This document shows positions 25,995 through 34,334 of a DNA stretch of 64,000 nt, piece by piece; the stretch's first letter is position 1; each line of letters opens with the position of its first letter. The stretch spans positions 434,001 through 498,000 of the forward strand of contig NZ_OV350343.1 in assembly GCF_923868895.1 (NCBI RefSeq). Reading direction: 5' to 3'. This DNA is from Halomonas sp. TD01 (lineage in GTDB: Bacteria; Pseudomonadota; Gammaproteobacteria; Pseudomonadales; Halomonadaceae). Position numbers and translations under genes: made by a program. The notes beneath the pieces are model-generated. The model had not been told where the DNA came from. It worked only from the letters and a program-made list of their open reading frames with translations, and made no database searches.

Positions 25995-26798
25995 ATGGGT
26001 CACTGCGCACGGGTAGACGGTAGCTGTAAACGATGCGAGGGAGACCTTCCTTTTGATTTCACGATGGCCTTCCAGCCGATTGTGGACGTGTCACTTGCTC
26101 GGGTGGTGACTCATGAGGCGCTTGTACGAGGCGTCAATGGTGAATCTGCCTGGAGCGTCATTTCCAAGGTGACCGACGACCTGCTTTATCGTTTTGATCA
26201 AGCCTGTCGTGTCAAGGCAATTGAGATGGCAAGCGCATTGAACATGCCAACGGCGCTATCGATCAATTTTTTACCCAATGCTGTCTATGAGCCTGAAGCT
26301 TGCATTCAAGCAACGCTTGATGTTTCTCGACGCGTTGGATGGCCAATGGATCGGCTAATTTTTGAAATTACTGAAACCGAACGCGTACGTGACCGCCAAC
26401 ACCTTCGCAACATCATCGAAGCCTACCGCGAAATGGGCTTTAAAACGGCGCTTGATGATTTTGGTAACGGCTATGCCAACCTGGACCTCTTAACTGATCT
26501 AACACCGGATAAGCTCAAAATCGACCGCGAGCTGGTGATGAACTGTGACCACGACTCGCGTCGCCAAGCGCTGCTTAATTCCGTCGTTTTGCTAGCCAAA
26601 GAACTAGGCATGACGCTCATTGCCGAAGGGGTAGAAACACGCGCAGAGGCGCTATGGTTAGCCCGGGCGGGCATTGCTCGTCAACAGGGCTTTTTCTATG
26701 CAAAACCAGCTATCAATTCCTTAGGCCCAGATCTAGTCCCTCTATTATTAGACTTAAGAGAAGAGGTATGTGTAGGCTTAGAAGCATCGATCTACTGA
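25995..26798 (+). CDS. Stand-alone EAL-domain protein, probable c-di-GMP phosphodiesterase
   Basis: The 267-residue protein is one EAL domain with a short N-terminal tail. The residues expected for c-di-GMP hydrolysis are present: HEALVRG (EAL), SINFLPN, FEITETE, DDFGNGYANLDLL, LKIDREL and IAEGVET, with QGFFYAKP at the end. It is therefore likely active, lowering c-di-GMP and favouring motility over biofilm. The N-terminus holds three Cys in HCARVDGSCKRC before FTMAFQPIVD, which could bind a metal or sense redox state. No transmembrane segment or GGDEF domain is present. AGGGGGA precedes the ATG. It sits alone between two terminated units. Confidence 0.9.
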   Translation: MGHCARVDGSCKRCEGDLPFDFTMAFQPIVDVSLARVVTHEALVRGVNGESAWSVISKVTDDLLYRFDQACRVKAIEMASALNMPTALSINFLPNAVYEPEACIQATLDVSRRVGWPMDRLIFEITETERVRDRQHLRNIIEAYREMGFKTALDDFGNGYANLDLLTDLTPDKLKIDRELVMNCDHDSRRQALLNSVVLLAKELGMTLIAEGVETRAEALWLARAGIARQQGFFYAKPAINSLGPDLVPLLLDLREEVCVGLEASIY

Positions 26799-26935
26799 CG
26801 CTCCCTGTTCACCTTATTACACCCGTTTTACCGTCTAAATAACGATTCTGAAACAATGACGACTGAATCTGTCCTATAAGCAGTGACACTGCACAAATTG
26901 CGCAAGCAATACCCAACATCCAAAGGAGTTGAGCC

Positions 26936-28210
26936 ATGAGCAACGCCGAGCTAAACGAACTAAAGCAGAAGTATGTCGCAGCGGGCGCCGCTAGCCCCGC
27001 CACTGCTTTTGCAGATCGCGCTGAAAACGCTGAGATCTGGGACGCCGACGGCAACCGCTTTATCGACTTCGCAGGCGGCATTGGCGTTTTGAACGTAGGG
27101 CATCGCCACCCAAAAGTCGTTGCTGCTGTGAAAGCCCAGCTTGATAAGGTCATGCACACCTGCCAGACAGTGATGCCTTATGAAGGTTATGTGAAGGTTG
27201 CTGAAAAACTTAGCCATATCGTACCGGTACGCGGCCATGCAAAAGTAATGCTGGCTAACTCCGGCGCAGAAGCGTTGGAAAATGCCGTTAAAATTGCCCG
27301 CGCTGCCACCGGCCGTTCTAACGTGATCTGCTTTGACGGTGGTTATCACGGCCGTACGTTCTACACCATGGCTATGAATGGCAAAGTGGCTCCGTATCAA
27401 ACCGATTTCGGCCCGATGCCTGGCACGGTATTCCGCGCGCCGTATCCGGTGCCCTACCACGGTGTCAGCGAAGACGAAGCCATTCGCGGTCTGAAAATGA
27501 CCCTAAAAACCGACGCCAACCCAAAAGACACCGCCGCAATTGTCTTGGAGCCGGTGCTTGGCGAAGGCGGTTTCTATCCTGCGTCCAAGAGCTTCTTGGA
27601 GAAGATCCGCGAAATTTGCGATGAACACGGCATACTGATGATCATCGACGAAGTGCAGTCTGGCTTTGGCCGTACCGGCAAAATGTTCGCCATTGAGCAC
27701 AGCGGCGTTGAGCCGGACATAATGACCATGGCGAAAAGCATGGCTGACGGCATGCCTATCTCTGCGATTGTCGGCACCGATAAGGTCATGGACGCCTCAG
27801 GCCCCAACTCTCTCGGCGGCACTTATACCGGCAGCCCTACCGCCTGTGCCGCTGCACTGGCCGTGCTGGAAGTGTTCGAAGAGGAAAACATTCTTGAGAA
27901 AAGCCAAGCGCTGGGCGAAAAGCTAGCGGCTCGTTTTGGCGAGTGGCAGAACAAGTTCGACTGCATTGACCATGTGCGCAACATGGGCGCTATGGCGGCA
28001 TTTGAGCTAGTATCGAACAAAACGGATCGCACGCCCAACGCTGAACTTGCTGCAGCGCTGTGTAAGAAAGCCCGTGAAGAGGGATTAATCCTGCTCTCCT
28101 GCGGCATGTACGGCAATACGATTCGCTTCTTGATGCCTGTCACGATTGAAGACAGCGTCCTCAACGAAGGGCTGGATATTATTGAATCCTGCCTGGAATC
28201 GCTGGTTTAG
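26936..28210 (+). CDS. gabT: 4-aminobutyrate (or 5-aminovalerate) aminotransferase
   Basis: A class III PLP aminotransferase of 424 residues that moves the amino group of GABA, or of 5-aminovalerate in DavT-type enzymes, to 2-oxoglutarate. Motifs are FIDFAGGIGVLNVGHRHPKV, ANSGAEALENAVKIARA, FDGGYHGRTFYTM, IDEVQSGFGRTGKMF and the PLP lysine in MTMAKSMADGMPIS. AAAGGAG lies 7 bp before the ATG. There is no gabD/davD next to it. Proximity to gcdH and a glutarate CoA-transferase makes a DavT role in lysine breakdown plausible, but the gene has its own transcription unit. Confidence 0.86.
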   Translation: MSNAELNELKQKYVAAGAASPATAFADRAENAEIWDADGNRFIDFAGGIGVLNVGHRHPKVVAAVKAQLDKVMHTCQTVMPYEGYVKVAEKLSHIVPVRGHAKVMLANSGAEALENAVKIARAATGRSNVICFDGGYHGRTFYTMAMNGKVAPYQTDFGPMPGTVFRAPYPVPYHGVSEDEAIRGLKMTLKTDANPKDTAAIVLEPVLGEGGFYPASKSFLEKIREICDEHGILMIIDEVQSGFGRTGKMFAIEHSGVEPDIMTMAKSMADGMPISAIVGTDKVMDASGPNSLGGTYTGSPTACAAALAVLEVFEEENILEKSQALGEKLAARFGEWQNKFDCIDHVRNMGAMAAFELVSNKTDRTPNAELAAALCKKAREEGLILLSCGMYGNTIRFLMPVTIEDSVLNEGLDIIESCLESLV

Positions 28211-28231
28211 CAGTTATTAGCGCCAACATAG

Positions 28232-28258
28232 ACGCCGCCCAAATCGGGCGGCGTTTCT
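28232..28258 (+). terminator. Terminator after gabT
   Basis: ACGCCGCCC pairs with GGGCGGCGT around a 5-base loop, followed by TTCTTT, 22 bp after the gabT stop. It may also serve the convergent gene that ends at 28259. Confidence 0.82.
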
Positions 28259-28507
28259 TTAACGTGGGCGTCGATCGCCTTCCAGGAAATTAGCTGTAAA
28301 AACCGCTTTCCCGTGGGTCTCAAACGACCACTTCATGACTTCACTTAACGCCGCCATCACCGCATCGAATTCCCCGAACACCTGGGTACTCATTCGATTA
28401 GGGTGTACTTCTAATCCTGTCGCTTCCAAACGTTTTACTACGTCTTTCACCACTGGCTTAAAATCATCGGCCAGCGGGTAATAGCTTAGTTGTACGGAAA
28501 GATACAT
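28259..28507 (-). CDS. YkoF/MTH1187-type small thiamine-binding-like protein
   Basis: An 82-residue protein with an alpha/beta ferredoxin-like pattern. It opens MYLSVQLSYYPLADDFKPVV and has ATGLEVHPNRMSTQVFGEFD, resembling YkoF-related proteins that bind thiamine or hydroxymethylpyrimidine. No enzyme activity is expected; a role as a vitamin-binding accessory is inferred from the family. It lies 18 bp downstream of the hydrolase gene on the same strand, so the two are probably co-transcribed, although no functional link is obvious. Confidence 0.72.
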   Translation of the reverse strand: MYLSVQLSYYPLADDFKPVVKDVVKRLEATGLEVHPNRMSTQVFGEFDAVMAALSEVMKWSFETHGKAVFTANFLEGDRRPR

Positions 28508-28525
28508 CCTGCCTCCTTATGCGCT

Positions 28526-29347
28526 TTATGCGCGCTTACTGGCTCCCAGCTCAAAACGCTGCCACGCCGCCAATATGGCCGCCCGCGTTTCATCTGGATG
28601 CTCCATAGGGAACATATGAGTACCGGGAACCTCGCTAATAGCTAACCCACGGCGCTGAAGCCGCTTGACCCGTGTAGGGGTGAGTAAGTGCGACTCCTGC
28701 CCTGCTACCAAGTGGATCGGCACACCAACTCGACGTGGCAATCCAGAAAGGTGGTCGGGCAGATGGCGAAATATCTCTACCTCAACCCCTGGGTCGAAGG
28801 TTAGCTCAGCGCTACCGTCATCTAGCAAGCGCGTTCCTGCTTCAATGTAGTCGTTCAATGCCTCTGGGGTAAAGCGGCGAAATAACCCACGACGGCGCAG
28901 CGAGTCAGCCATTGCTTCTCGGCTAGGCCACACACTGCGCCGCCCCTGGGTTTTACCAGCAGGCGTGATGCGATCCATAAAGCCAAACCGCTTTGCGGCT
29001 TTCATCACCCAAGCATCCGGCCCCAGCATCAACGGCGGGTCGAGCATAATGACGCCGCAGAAGCGTTCTGGCTGTTTATCTGCAGCCATCGCCATCAGCG
29101 TACCGCCTAACGAGTGACCAACACCCAATAACGGTGCGTCTGTAACCGGCAAGTAGCTCAGCAGTTCATCGACTAAATTGCCCCAGTTATGGTTCACCGG
29201 GTAATCCGGGTGATGACCCAATCGGTCCAGCGGATGGAGGTCAAACGACTCTGCCAGCGGTTCCAGCAACGTGCGATAGCTTAAGCCAGGAAAGCCATTC
29301 GCATGGGCGAACACTAAACGAGGGCGTTGGGTGGCATGGGCAGACAT
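28526..29347 (-). CDS. Alpha/beta hydrolase
   Basis: A 273-residue alpha/beta-hydrolase fold protein. The Met at 29347 (MSAHATQRPRLVFAHANGFP) is chosen over one 16 codons upstream, because the core fold begins at once with the oxyanion-loop HANGFPG. The nucleophile elbow is GVGHSLGG and the catalytic His is in PGTHMFPMEHP. The acid is likely in the LVAGQESHL region. There is no signal peptide, so it is cytoplasmic. The substrate cannot be told; esters or small lipids are typical. Confidence 0.82.
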   Translation of the reverse strand: MSAHATQRPRLVFAHANGFPGLSYRTLLEPLAESFDLHPLDRLGHHPDYPVNHNWGNLVDELLSYLPVTDAPLLGVGHSLGGTLMAMAADKQPERFCGVIMLDPPLMLGPDAWVMKAAKRFGFMDRITPAGKTQGRRSVWPSREAMADSLRRRGLFRRFTPEALNDYIEAGTRLLDDGSAELTFDPGVEVEIFRHLPDHLSGLPRRVGVPIHLVAGQESHLLTPTRVKRLQRRGLAISEVPGTHMFPMEHPDETRAAILAAWQRFELGASKRA

Positions 29348-29486
29348 GGTTAGCTCGCAGGGTAAGATGACAGGAAAGCAGCGCGGCGGCAGCACCCACG
29401 CTAGCTAGCAAGTAGACAAACTATCATACGTCTGTTTTAACGCGCCTTTGAATGAGCGTCAATCGACATAAGTATTAACAGGCTAA

Positions 29487-30533
29487 TTAAAACAGCGAGA
29501 GTTGTTGAACGGTGGCTTCTTCTGCCAAGCGGTAGCCCACGCCTAATAGCCGAACAGGCCTTTCCCCTCGTGTCCAACCAATAGTTAACAGGGATTCGAA
29601 TTGATCCAGGTTAGGCGCGGGATCGGCGTGCTCCACGGTGGTTTGGGTAAAGTCGTTGAATTTTACCTTTACCATTAGCCCACGCACGGCGGGCGCGGGG
29701 TCTAGTCTGGCATAGCGCTGCTCTAAGTCGTTGAGAAGATCAGGTAATTGTTGGCGACAGGCTTCTAGGGTGGGTAAGTCCTGGGAGTAGGTTTGCTCGG
29801 TACTTATCGATTTCCGCTCACGGTGGGTTTTCACTGGCCGCTCGTCGCGTCCAAAGCTAAGCTCGAACAGTCGATGACCGAAGCGGCCAAACTGTTCGAC
29901 CAGCTCAGTGAGCGGACGAGCCCGCAAATCCGCACAGGTTTGAATACCCAACCCCGCCAATTTTTCAGCCGTGCGCGGCCCTACCCCGTGGATTTTCTTG
30001 ACCGGCAGTTGCTGTACAAAGCCATCGATATCGTTCGGCGTGATCACAAACAGACCATCGGGCTTACGCCAGTCACTGGCAATTTTGGCAAGAAACTTAT
30101 TGGGAGCGACACCTGCCGAGACGGTAATGCCTACTTCTTGCTTAACCCGTTGGCGAATCGCTTCGGCCATGCGGGTGGCGCTGCCGTTGCACAGGGAAAT
30201 ATCAGTAACGTCTAAAAAGGCTTCATCTAGCGAAAGCGGTTCAATCAGTTCAGTCACATCGCGATAGATCGCAAACACTTGACGCGCCACTGCTTTGTAT
30301 TTGGCCATGTCACCACGGATAACGGTCAAATGTGGGCAGCGTTTGAGTGCCTGCGCCATGGGCATGGCCGAGTGGATGCCAAATTCGCGGGCGGGGTAGT
30401 TACAGGTAGCGACAACCCCGCGCTGCTCAACGCTGCCGCCTATCGCAATAGGCACATCGTTAAGCGCTAGGTTGTCGCGCATTTCAACCGCTGCGTAGAA
30501 GCAGTCACAGTCGCAATGAATAATTTTGCGCAC
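29487..30533 (-). CDS. dinB: DNA polymerase IV (Y-family translesion polymerase)
   Basis: Pol IV copies past damaged bases and is often SOS- or stress-induced. The 348-residue protein starts MRKIIHCDCDCFYAAVEM (first metal-binding Asp) and has the catalytic SLDEAFLDVT, the helix-hairpin-helix KIHGVGPRTAEKLAGLGI and a little-finger domain. The last residues, QQLSLF, form a classic beta-clamp binding motif, showing the C-terminus is intact. I did not recognise a LexA box in the 64 bp upstream, but the gap is short. Confidence 0.95.
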   Translation of the reverse strand: MRKIIHCDCDCFYAAVEMRDNLALNDVPIAIGGSVEQRGVVATCNYPAREFGIHSAMPMAQALKRCPHLTVIRGDMAKYKAVARQVFAIYRDVTELIEPLSLDEAFLDVTDISLCNGSATRMAEAIRQRVKQEVGITVSAGVAPNKFLAKIASDWRKPDGLFVITPNDIDGFVQQLPVKKIHGVGPRTAEKLAGLGIQTCADLRARPLTELVEQFGRFGHRLFELSFGRDERPVKTHRERKSISTEQTYSQDLPTLEACRQQLPDLLNDLEQRYARLDPAPAVRGLMVKVKFNDFTQTTVEHADPAPNLDQFESLLTIGWTRGERPVRLLGVGYRLAEEATVQQLSLF

Positions 30534-30597
30534 AGATTGCCCTTGCCTCCGCCCTTTACCTGTAAATAATCACAGCTTACCACAGGAAAAGTCGAGA

Positions 30598-32097
30598 TTA
30601 CGTACCGCAAAACGTTCTTAGTACCTGCTCGTTTTCCGTTGCGGGGGCTGCAAGGCGTCGTGCTTCTGCTGATTCATCAAAGGGCTGGGTGACCACAGCA
30701 AGTAAGCTGTGAAACGGCGCAAAATCGCCCTCGTAAGCCGCATCGATAACTTCCTGAATGCGGTGATTGCGGGGAATAACAACTGGATTAGCACGCCGCA
30801 TAGCATCTAAACGCTCGCTGTCTTGGCTGGCAGCCTGTGCGGCTTGCCACTTATCTAACCATGCCGCCAACTCATTGGGTTGGGTCGTCAGCGCCAGCAG
30901 TGCTTCTTTATGCGGCTCGCTTGAGGTGCTGGCGTAATGTGTCAGCGCATCAAAGGTGGCGGTCATATCCATCCGCCCCTGGTGCATCTGGCTTTCCAGC
31001 GCCTTCATTAGCGGTACCGATTGGTCGCTGTCTGCTGCAAGGCCAAGCTTATCCGCATGCAAGCGGTGCTGCTCGGCATCAAACAGTGGCTCAAAGCGGC
31101 GGATGATATCAGTGGCCTGCTCGACGACAGTATCGCCTTCTTCGCGCATCAGCGGCAGCAACGTTTCGGCGAAGCGGGCAAGGTTCCATTGAGCAATCGC
31201 GGGCTGGTTATCGAAGGCATAGCGTTTACTTTGGTCAATTGAGCTGAAGACCTTTTGCGGGTCAAACTGCTCCATAAAGGCACAGGGGCCGTAATCAATA
31301 GTTTCTCCGGCAATGCTGCAGTTGTCGGTATTCATAACACCATGAATAAATCCAAGGCTCATCCACCGCGCCACTAGCACCGCTTGGCGAGCAATCACCG
31401 CCTCTAACAAGGCTAAATAAGGATCGTCTGCACTAGCGGCTTCCGGATAGTGGCGCTCAATCACATGGTCGGCCAGCGCTTTCAGGGCAGCTTCATCTCT
31501 ACGTACCGCAGCAAATTGAAAGGTGCCCACACGAATATGACTGCTTGCGACGCGGGTAAATACTGCGCCGGGCTCAGGTAATTGGCGCACGACTCGCTCG
31601 CCACTGGTAACTGCAGCTAACGCACGGGTGGTGGGTACGCCCATTGCAGCCATAAATTCACTGACCAGATACTCCCGTAGCACCGGGCCTAGCGGCGAAC
31701 GTCCATCACCGCCACGGGAAAATGGCGTGCGGCCACTGCCTTTGAGCTGCACATCGCGTCGTATGCCATCCTGGTCGATAACTTCCCCCAGCAGCAGTGC
31801 ACGGCCATCACCCAACTGCGGTACAAAGTTACCAAACTGATGCCCAGCGTAGCCCAGCGCCCGTGGTTCTGCGCCCGGAGGCAGCTGATTTCCACTAAAC
31901 CACTGGGTAAGGGTGGCATCATCGGGCTTATTCTTCAGTTCTGTCTTAAACCCCAGTGTTTCTGCCAGACGCTCATTAAATACAATCAACGTGGGCTGGC
32001 TCACTGGCGTGGGCTGGCAAGCCATCCAAAGTGGCTCGGGAAGCGTTGCAAACTGGTGTTCAAATGACAGCACGGGCGACTCCGCTGTTGATGACAA
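30598..32097 (-). CDS. selO: Protein adenylyltransferase SelO (YdiU family)
   Basis: SelO is a pseudokinase-fold enzyme that transfers AMP from ATP to Ser, Thr or Tyr of target proteins, tied to redox homeostasis. The 499-residue protein has ALGYAGHQFGNFVPQLGDGR, LKGSGRTPFSRGGDGRSPLG, REYLVSEFMAAMGVPTTRAL and HGVMNTDNCSIAGETIDYG. It ends in TFCGT; this Cys matches the position of selenocysteine in animal SelO and the C-terminal redox Cys of bacterial forms. A second Cys in YGPCAF is a possible disulfide partner. It lies 23 bp downstream of a sirtuin gene on the same strand. Confidence 0.94.
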   Translation of the reverse strand: MSSTAESPVLSFEHQFATLPEPLWMACQPTPVSQPTLIVFNERLAETLGFKTELKNKPDDATLTQWFSGNQLPPGAEPRALGYAGHQFGNFVPQLGDGRALLLGEVIDQDGIRRDVQLKGSGRTPFSRGGDGRSPLGPVLREYLVSEFMAAMGVPTTRALAAVTSGERVVRQLPEPGAVFTRVASSHIRVGTFQFAAVRRDEAALKALADHVIERHYPEAASADDPYLALLEAVIARQAVLVARWMSLGFIHGVMNTDNCSIAGETIDYGPCAFMEQFDPQKVFSSIDQSKRYAFDNQPAIAQWNLARFAETLLPLMREEGDTVVEQATDIIRRFEPLFDAEQHRLHADKLGLAADSDQSVPLMKALESQMHQGRMDMTATFDALTHYASTSSEPHKEALLALTTQPNELAAWLDKWQAAQAASQDSERLDAMRRANPVVIPRNHRIQEVIDAAYEGDFAPFHSLLAVVTQPFDESAEARRLAAPATENEQVLRTFCGT

Positions 32098-32120
32098 TCG
32101 TTGCCTAATACCCTAGCACT

Positions 32121-32987
32121 TTAGTCAAGTAAACGCTGCTGCAAACAGCCGACAGCGTACTCTAGCACTGGCGTCAACGGCGCACGCCACTGATGGGTCA
32201 ACAGCGCATCGGCGCGAGTGACGCCCAACGATAGCGAGGCAACTGGCAAACCCATGGCGTGGGCATCGCGGCAGAAGCGGTAGCCTGAATACACCATCAA
32301 CGAGGTGCCCACAGCCAACACGGCATCGGCGTTTTGCAGCCCTGCTTGAGCAGCCAAGCGCCGCGCTGGCGGCACCACATCGCCGTAATAGACAACCTGG
32401 GGCTTTAGGATGCCTTGGCAGCGCGGGCAGTCCAACACCTTAAACGTCGAAAAATCGGTTTCTAAATCCGCATCGCCGTCGGGCGCATGGCGGGCATCTA
32501 ACGCTGCAAAACGCGGGTTCATCCTGGCCATTTCGCTGTGCATGGCGTGGCGCATGAGTTGGTAACCGCAGGTCATGCACGCCACCATGTCTGCTCGCCC
32601 GTGCAAATCAATCACCTTGCTGGAACCTGCCCGCTGATGCAGACGGTCTACGTTCTGTGTCACCAGCAGTTCCACGTAGCCCATGGTTTCCAGCGCCGCT
32701 AGTGCACGATGCGCACCACTCACTTGGGCTTCACGCATAGCTTTGAAACCGATCAGCGCCCGCGCCCAATAACGCTGGCGCACAGCAAGTGAGGCCATAA
32801 AATCGCCATGCTGTACCGGCGGCGGGCGTTTCCACTGCCCATCCGCATCGCGGTAATCAGGAATGCCGCTGTCGGTGCTTACTCCTGCGCCAGTAATCAC
32901 CCACAGTTTAGGGTGGCGCTCAATAAAACCCGCCAGCGCCTCCCCCGCCTGTGCGATGCTATTTGTCATTTCCACGGCCTGCGTCAA
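32121..32987 (-). CDS. Sir2-family NAD-dependent protein deacylase
   Basis: Removes acyl groups from protein lysines with NAD as co-substrate. The 288-residue protein has GAGVSTDSGIPDYRDADG (NAD site), VTQNVDRLHQRAG, the catalytic His in LHGRADMVACM, four zinc-binding Cys (CMTC and CPRC) and GTSLMVYSGYRF. The long insert between the Cys pairs and the GQWKRPPPVQHGDFM region resemble the SIRT4-like class rather than E. coli CobB. A second Met at residue 7 is an alternative start. It precedes selO, so two NTP/NAD-dependent protein-modification enzymes share one transcript. Confidence 0.9.
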   Translation of the reverse strand: MTQAVEMTNSIAQAGEALAGFIERHPKLWVITGAGVSTDSGIPDYRDADGQWKRPPPVQHGDFMASLAVRQRYWARALIGFKAMREAQVSGAHRALAALETMGYVELLVTQNVDRLHQRAGSSKVIDLHGRADMVACMTCGYQLMRHAMHSEMARMNPRFAALDARHAPDGDADLETDFSTFKVLDCPRCQGILKPQVVYYGDVVPPARRLAAQAGLQNADAVLAVGTSLMVYSGYRFCRDAHAMGLPVASLSLGVTRADALLTHQWRAPLTPVLEYAVGCLQQRLLD

Positions 32988-33084
32988 TGGATCACCCTAT
33001 GCAACACTGCGACAAGTAACCGATACTGTATGACAATAAAGGGTCATGCAATATGCCCTCGTTATTCAACGTAAGGAGTGTCTC

Positions 33085-34257
33085 ATGCAGTGGGATCACG
33101 AGATTATCATTGTCGGCGGTGGCATGGTGGGTGCCGCGCTAGCGGCCCGATTAGGACATACCGGCATGTCGGTTGGGCTGGTAGAACGCGGCAGTGCCCC
33201 CACCCCGCCCAGCGGCGATTATGACCTGCGTATCTCCTCACTTAATGCCCGTTCGCTGGCGTTTGTAAAAGCGAGCGGCACCGCGCTTCCCGAAGAGCGC
33301 TGCTGCCCGTTTCGCCATATTGATGTCGCCAACCAGGATGGCTCCGGCCATTCACTGTTTTCTGCCCAGGACAGTGGCATGGATAACTTCGGCATTTTTA
33401 TCGAAAACCGCACCCTGCAATATGCGTTGTGGCAGCGCTTAGAGAATCTTCCCAGCGTGACCTGCTATACCCAGTGCGCACCGCTCAGCACCATGGCCGC
33501 CAGCACTGGCCGCATGCTAGAGCTAGATAACGGCAAAACCTTAAGCGCCCGCTTGATTGTTGGCGCAGATGGCGCGCATTCGACGCTACGAGAACTTGCT
33601 GGCATTGCCGTTAGTAGCTACGACTACCATCAGCGGGCGATGATTATTAACGTGGAAACCGAGCTACCCCAACAAGATATCAGTTGGCAGTGTTTCACCC
33701 CCACCGGCCCGATTGCCATGCTTCCCTTACCAGGCCATCGTGCATCGCTGGTGTGGTATGACAGCGACGAAGCCACCAAAGCCCGTGAACAGCTCTCCAA
33801 CGACGCCCTAAAAACGGCCATTGAAACAGCCTTTCCCAAGCGGCTAGGCAAGCTAACCCGTGTGGTCGCAAAGGCGAGTTTTCCAATTAGACGCCAGCAC
33901 GCCAAACGCTATATCGGCAAGCGCTTAGCACTGATTGGCGATGCCGCCCACGTGGTGCATCCGCTGGCAGGACAAGGACTGAATATTGGCCTGCATGATG
34001 CTGACACCCTGGCAGAGCTGATTATCAAAGGCCGCGACCCCGGTGACGCTATCAGCCTGCACCGCTTCGAATGCCACCGCCGTTTGGCCAACCAAGCAAT
34101 GATTGCCGCCACCGACAGTTTCCATCACCTGTTTACCGGCGCAAAACCGCTACGCCAGCTGGGTGACCTCAGCCTGCACCTTGCCGAACGCGTACCGCTC
34201 GCCAAACGCATGATGATGCAACAAGCTAACGGGCTAAACCCATTTAAAATGCGCTAA
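33085..34257 (+). CDS. FAD-dependent hydroxylase, UbiH/UbiF/VisC family
   Basis: A 390-residue flavoprotein monooxygenase of the type that hydroxylates ubiquinone precursors. The start at 33085 has AAGGAG 8 bp before it and begins just before the Rossmann motif EIIIVGGGMVGAALAARLG; an upstream Met at 33046 has no such site. Also present are the middle DG motif (RLIVGADGAHSTLRELAGI) and the second FAD motif LALIGDAAHVVHPLAGQGLN. Which ring position it hydroxylates cannot be told. UbiH, UbiF and UbiI are all similar and no other ubi gene is adjacent. Confidence 0.88.
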   Translation: MQWDHEIIIVGGGMVGAALAARLGHTGMSVGLVERGSAPTPPSGDYDLRISSLNARSLAFVKASGTALPEERCCPFRHIDVANQDGSGHSLFSAQDSGMDNFGIFIENRTLQYALWQRLENLPSVTCYTQCAPLSTMAASTGRMLELDNGKTLSARLIVGADGAHSTLRELAGIAVSSYDYHQRAMIINVETELPQQDISWQCFTPTGPIAMLPLPGHRASLVWYDSDEATKAREQLSNDALKTAIETAFPKRLGKLTRVVAKASFPIRRQHAKRYIGKRLALIGDAAHVVHPLAGQGLNIGLHDADTLAELIIKGRDPGDAISLHRFECHRRLANQAMIAATDSFHHLFTGAKPLRQLGDLSLHLAERVPLAKRMMMQQANGLNPFKMR

Positions 34258-34334
34258 AGCCGTCTACGCTAAGAGGGTGGCAACGCAGCCGTTGCCAACA
34301 ATAATCATAACAATCCCTCATTTAAGGAAGGCGT

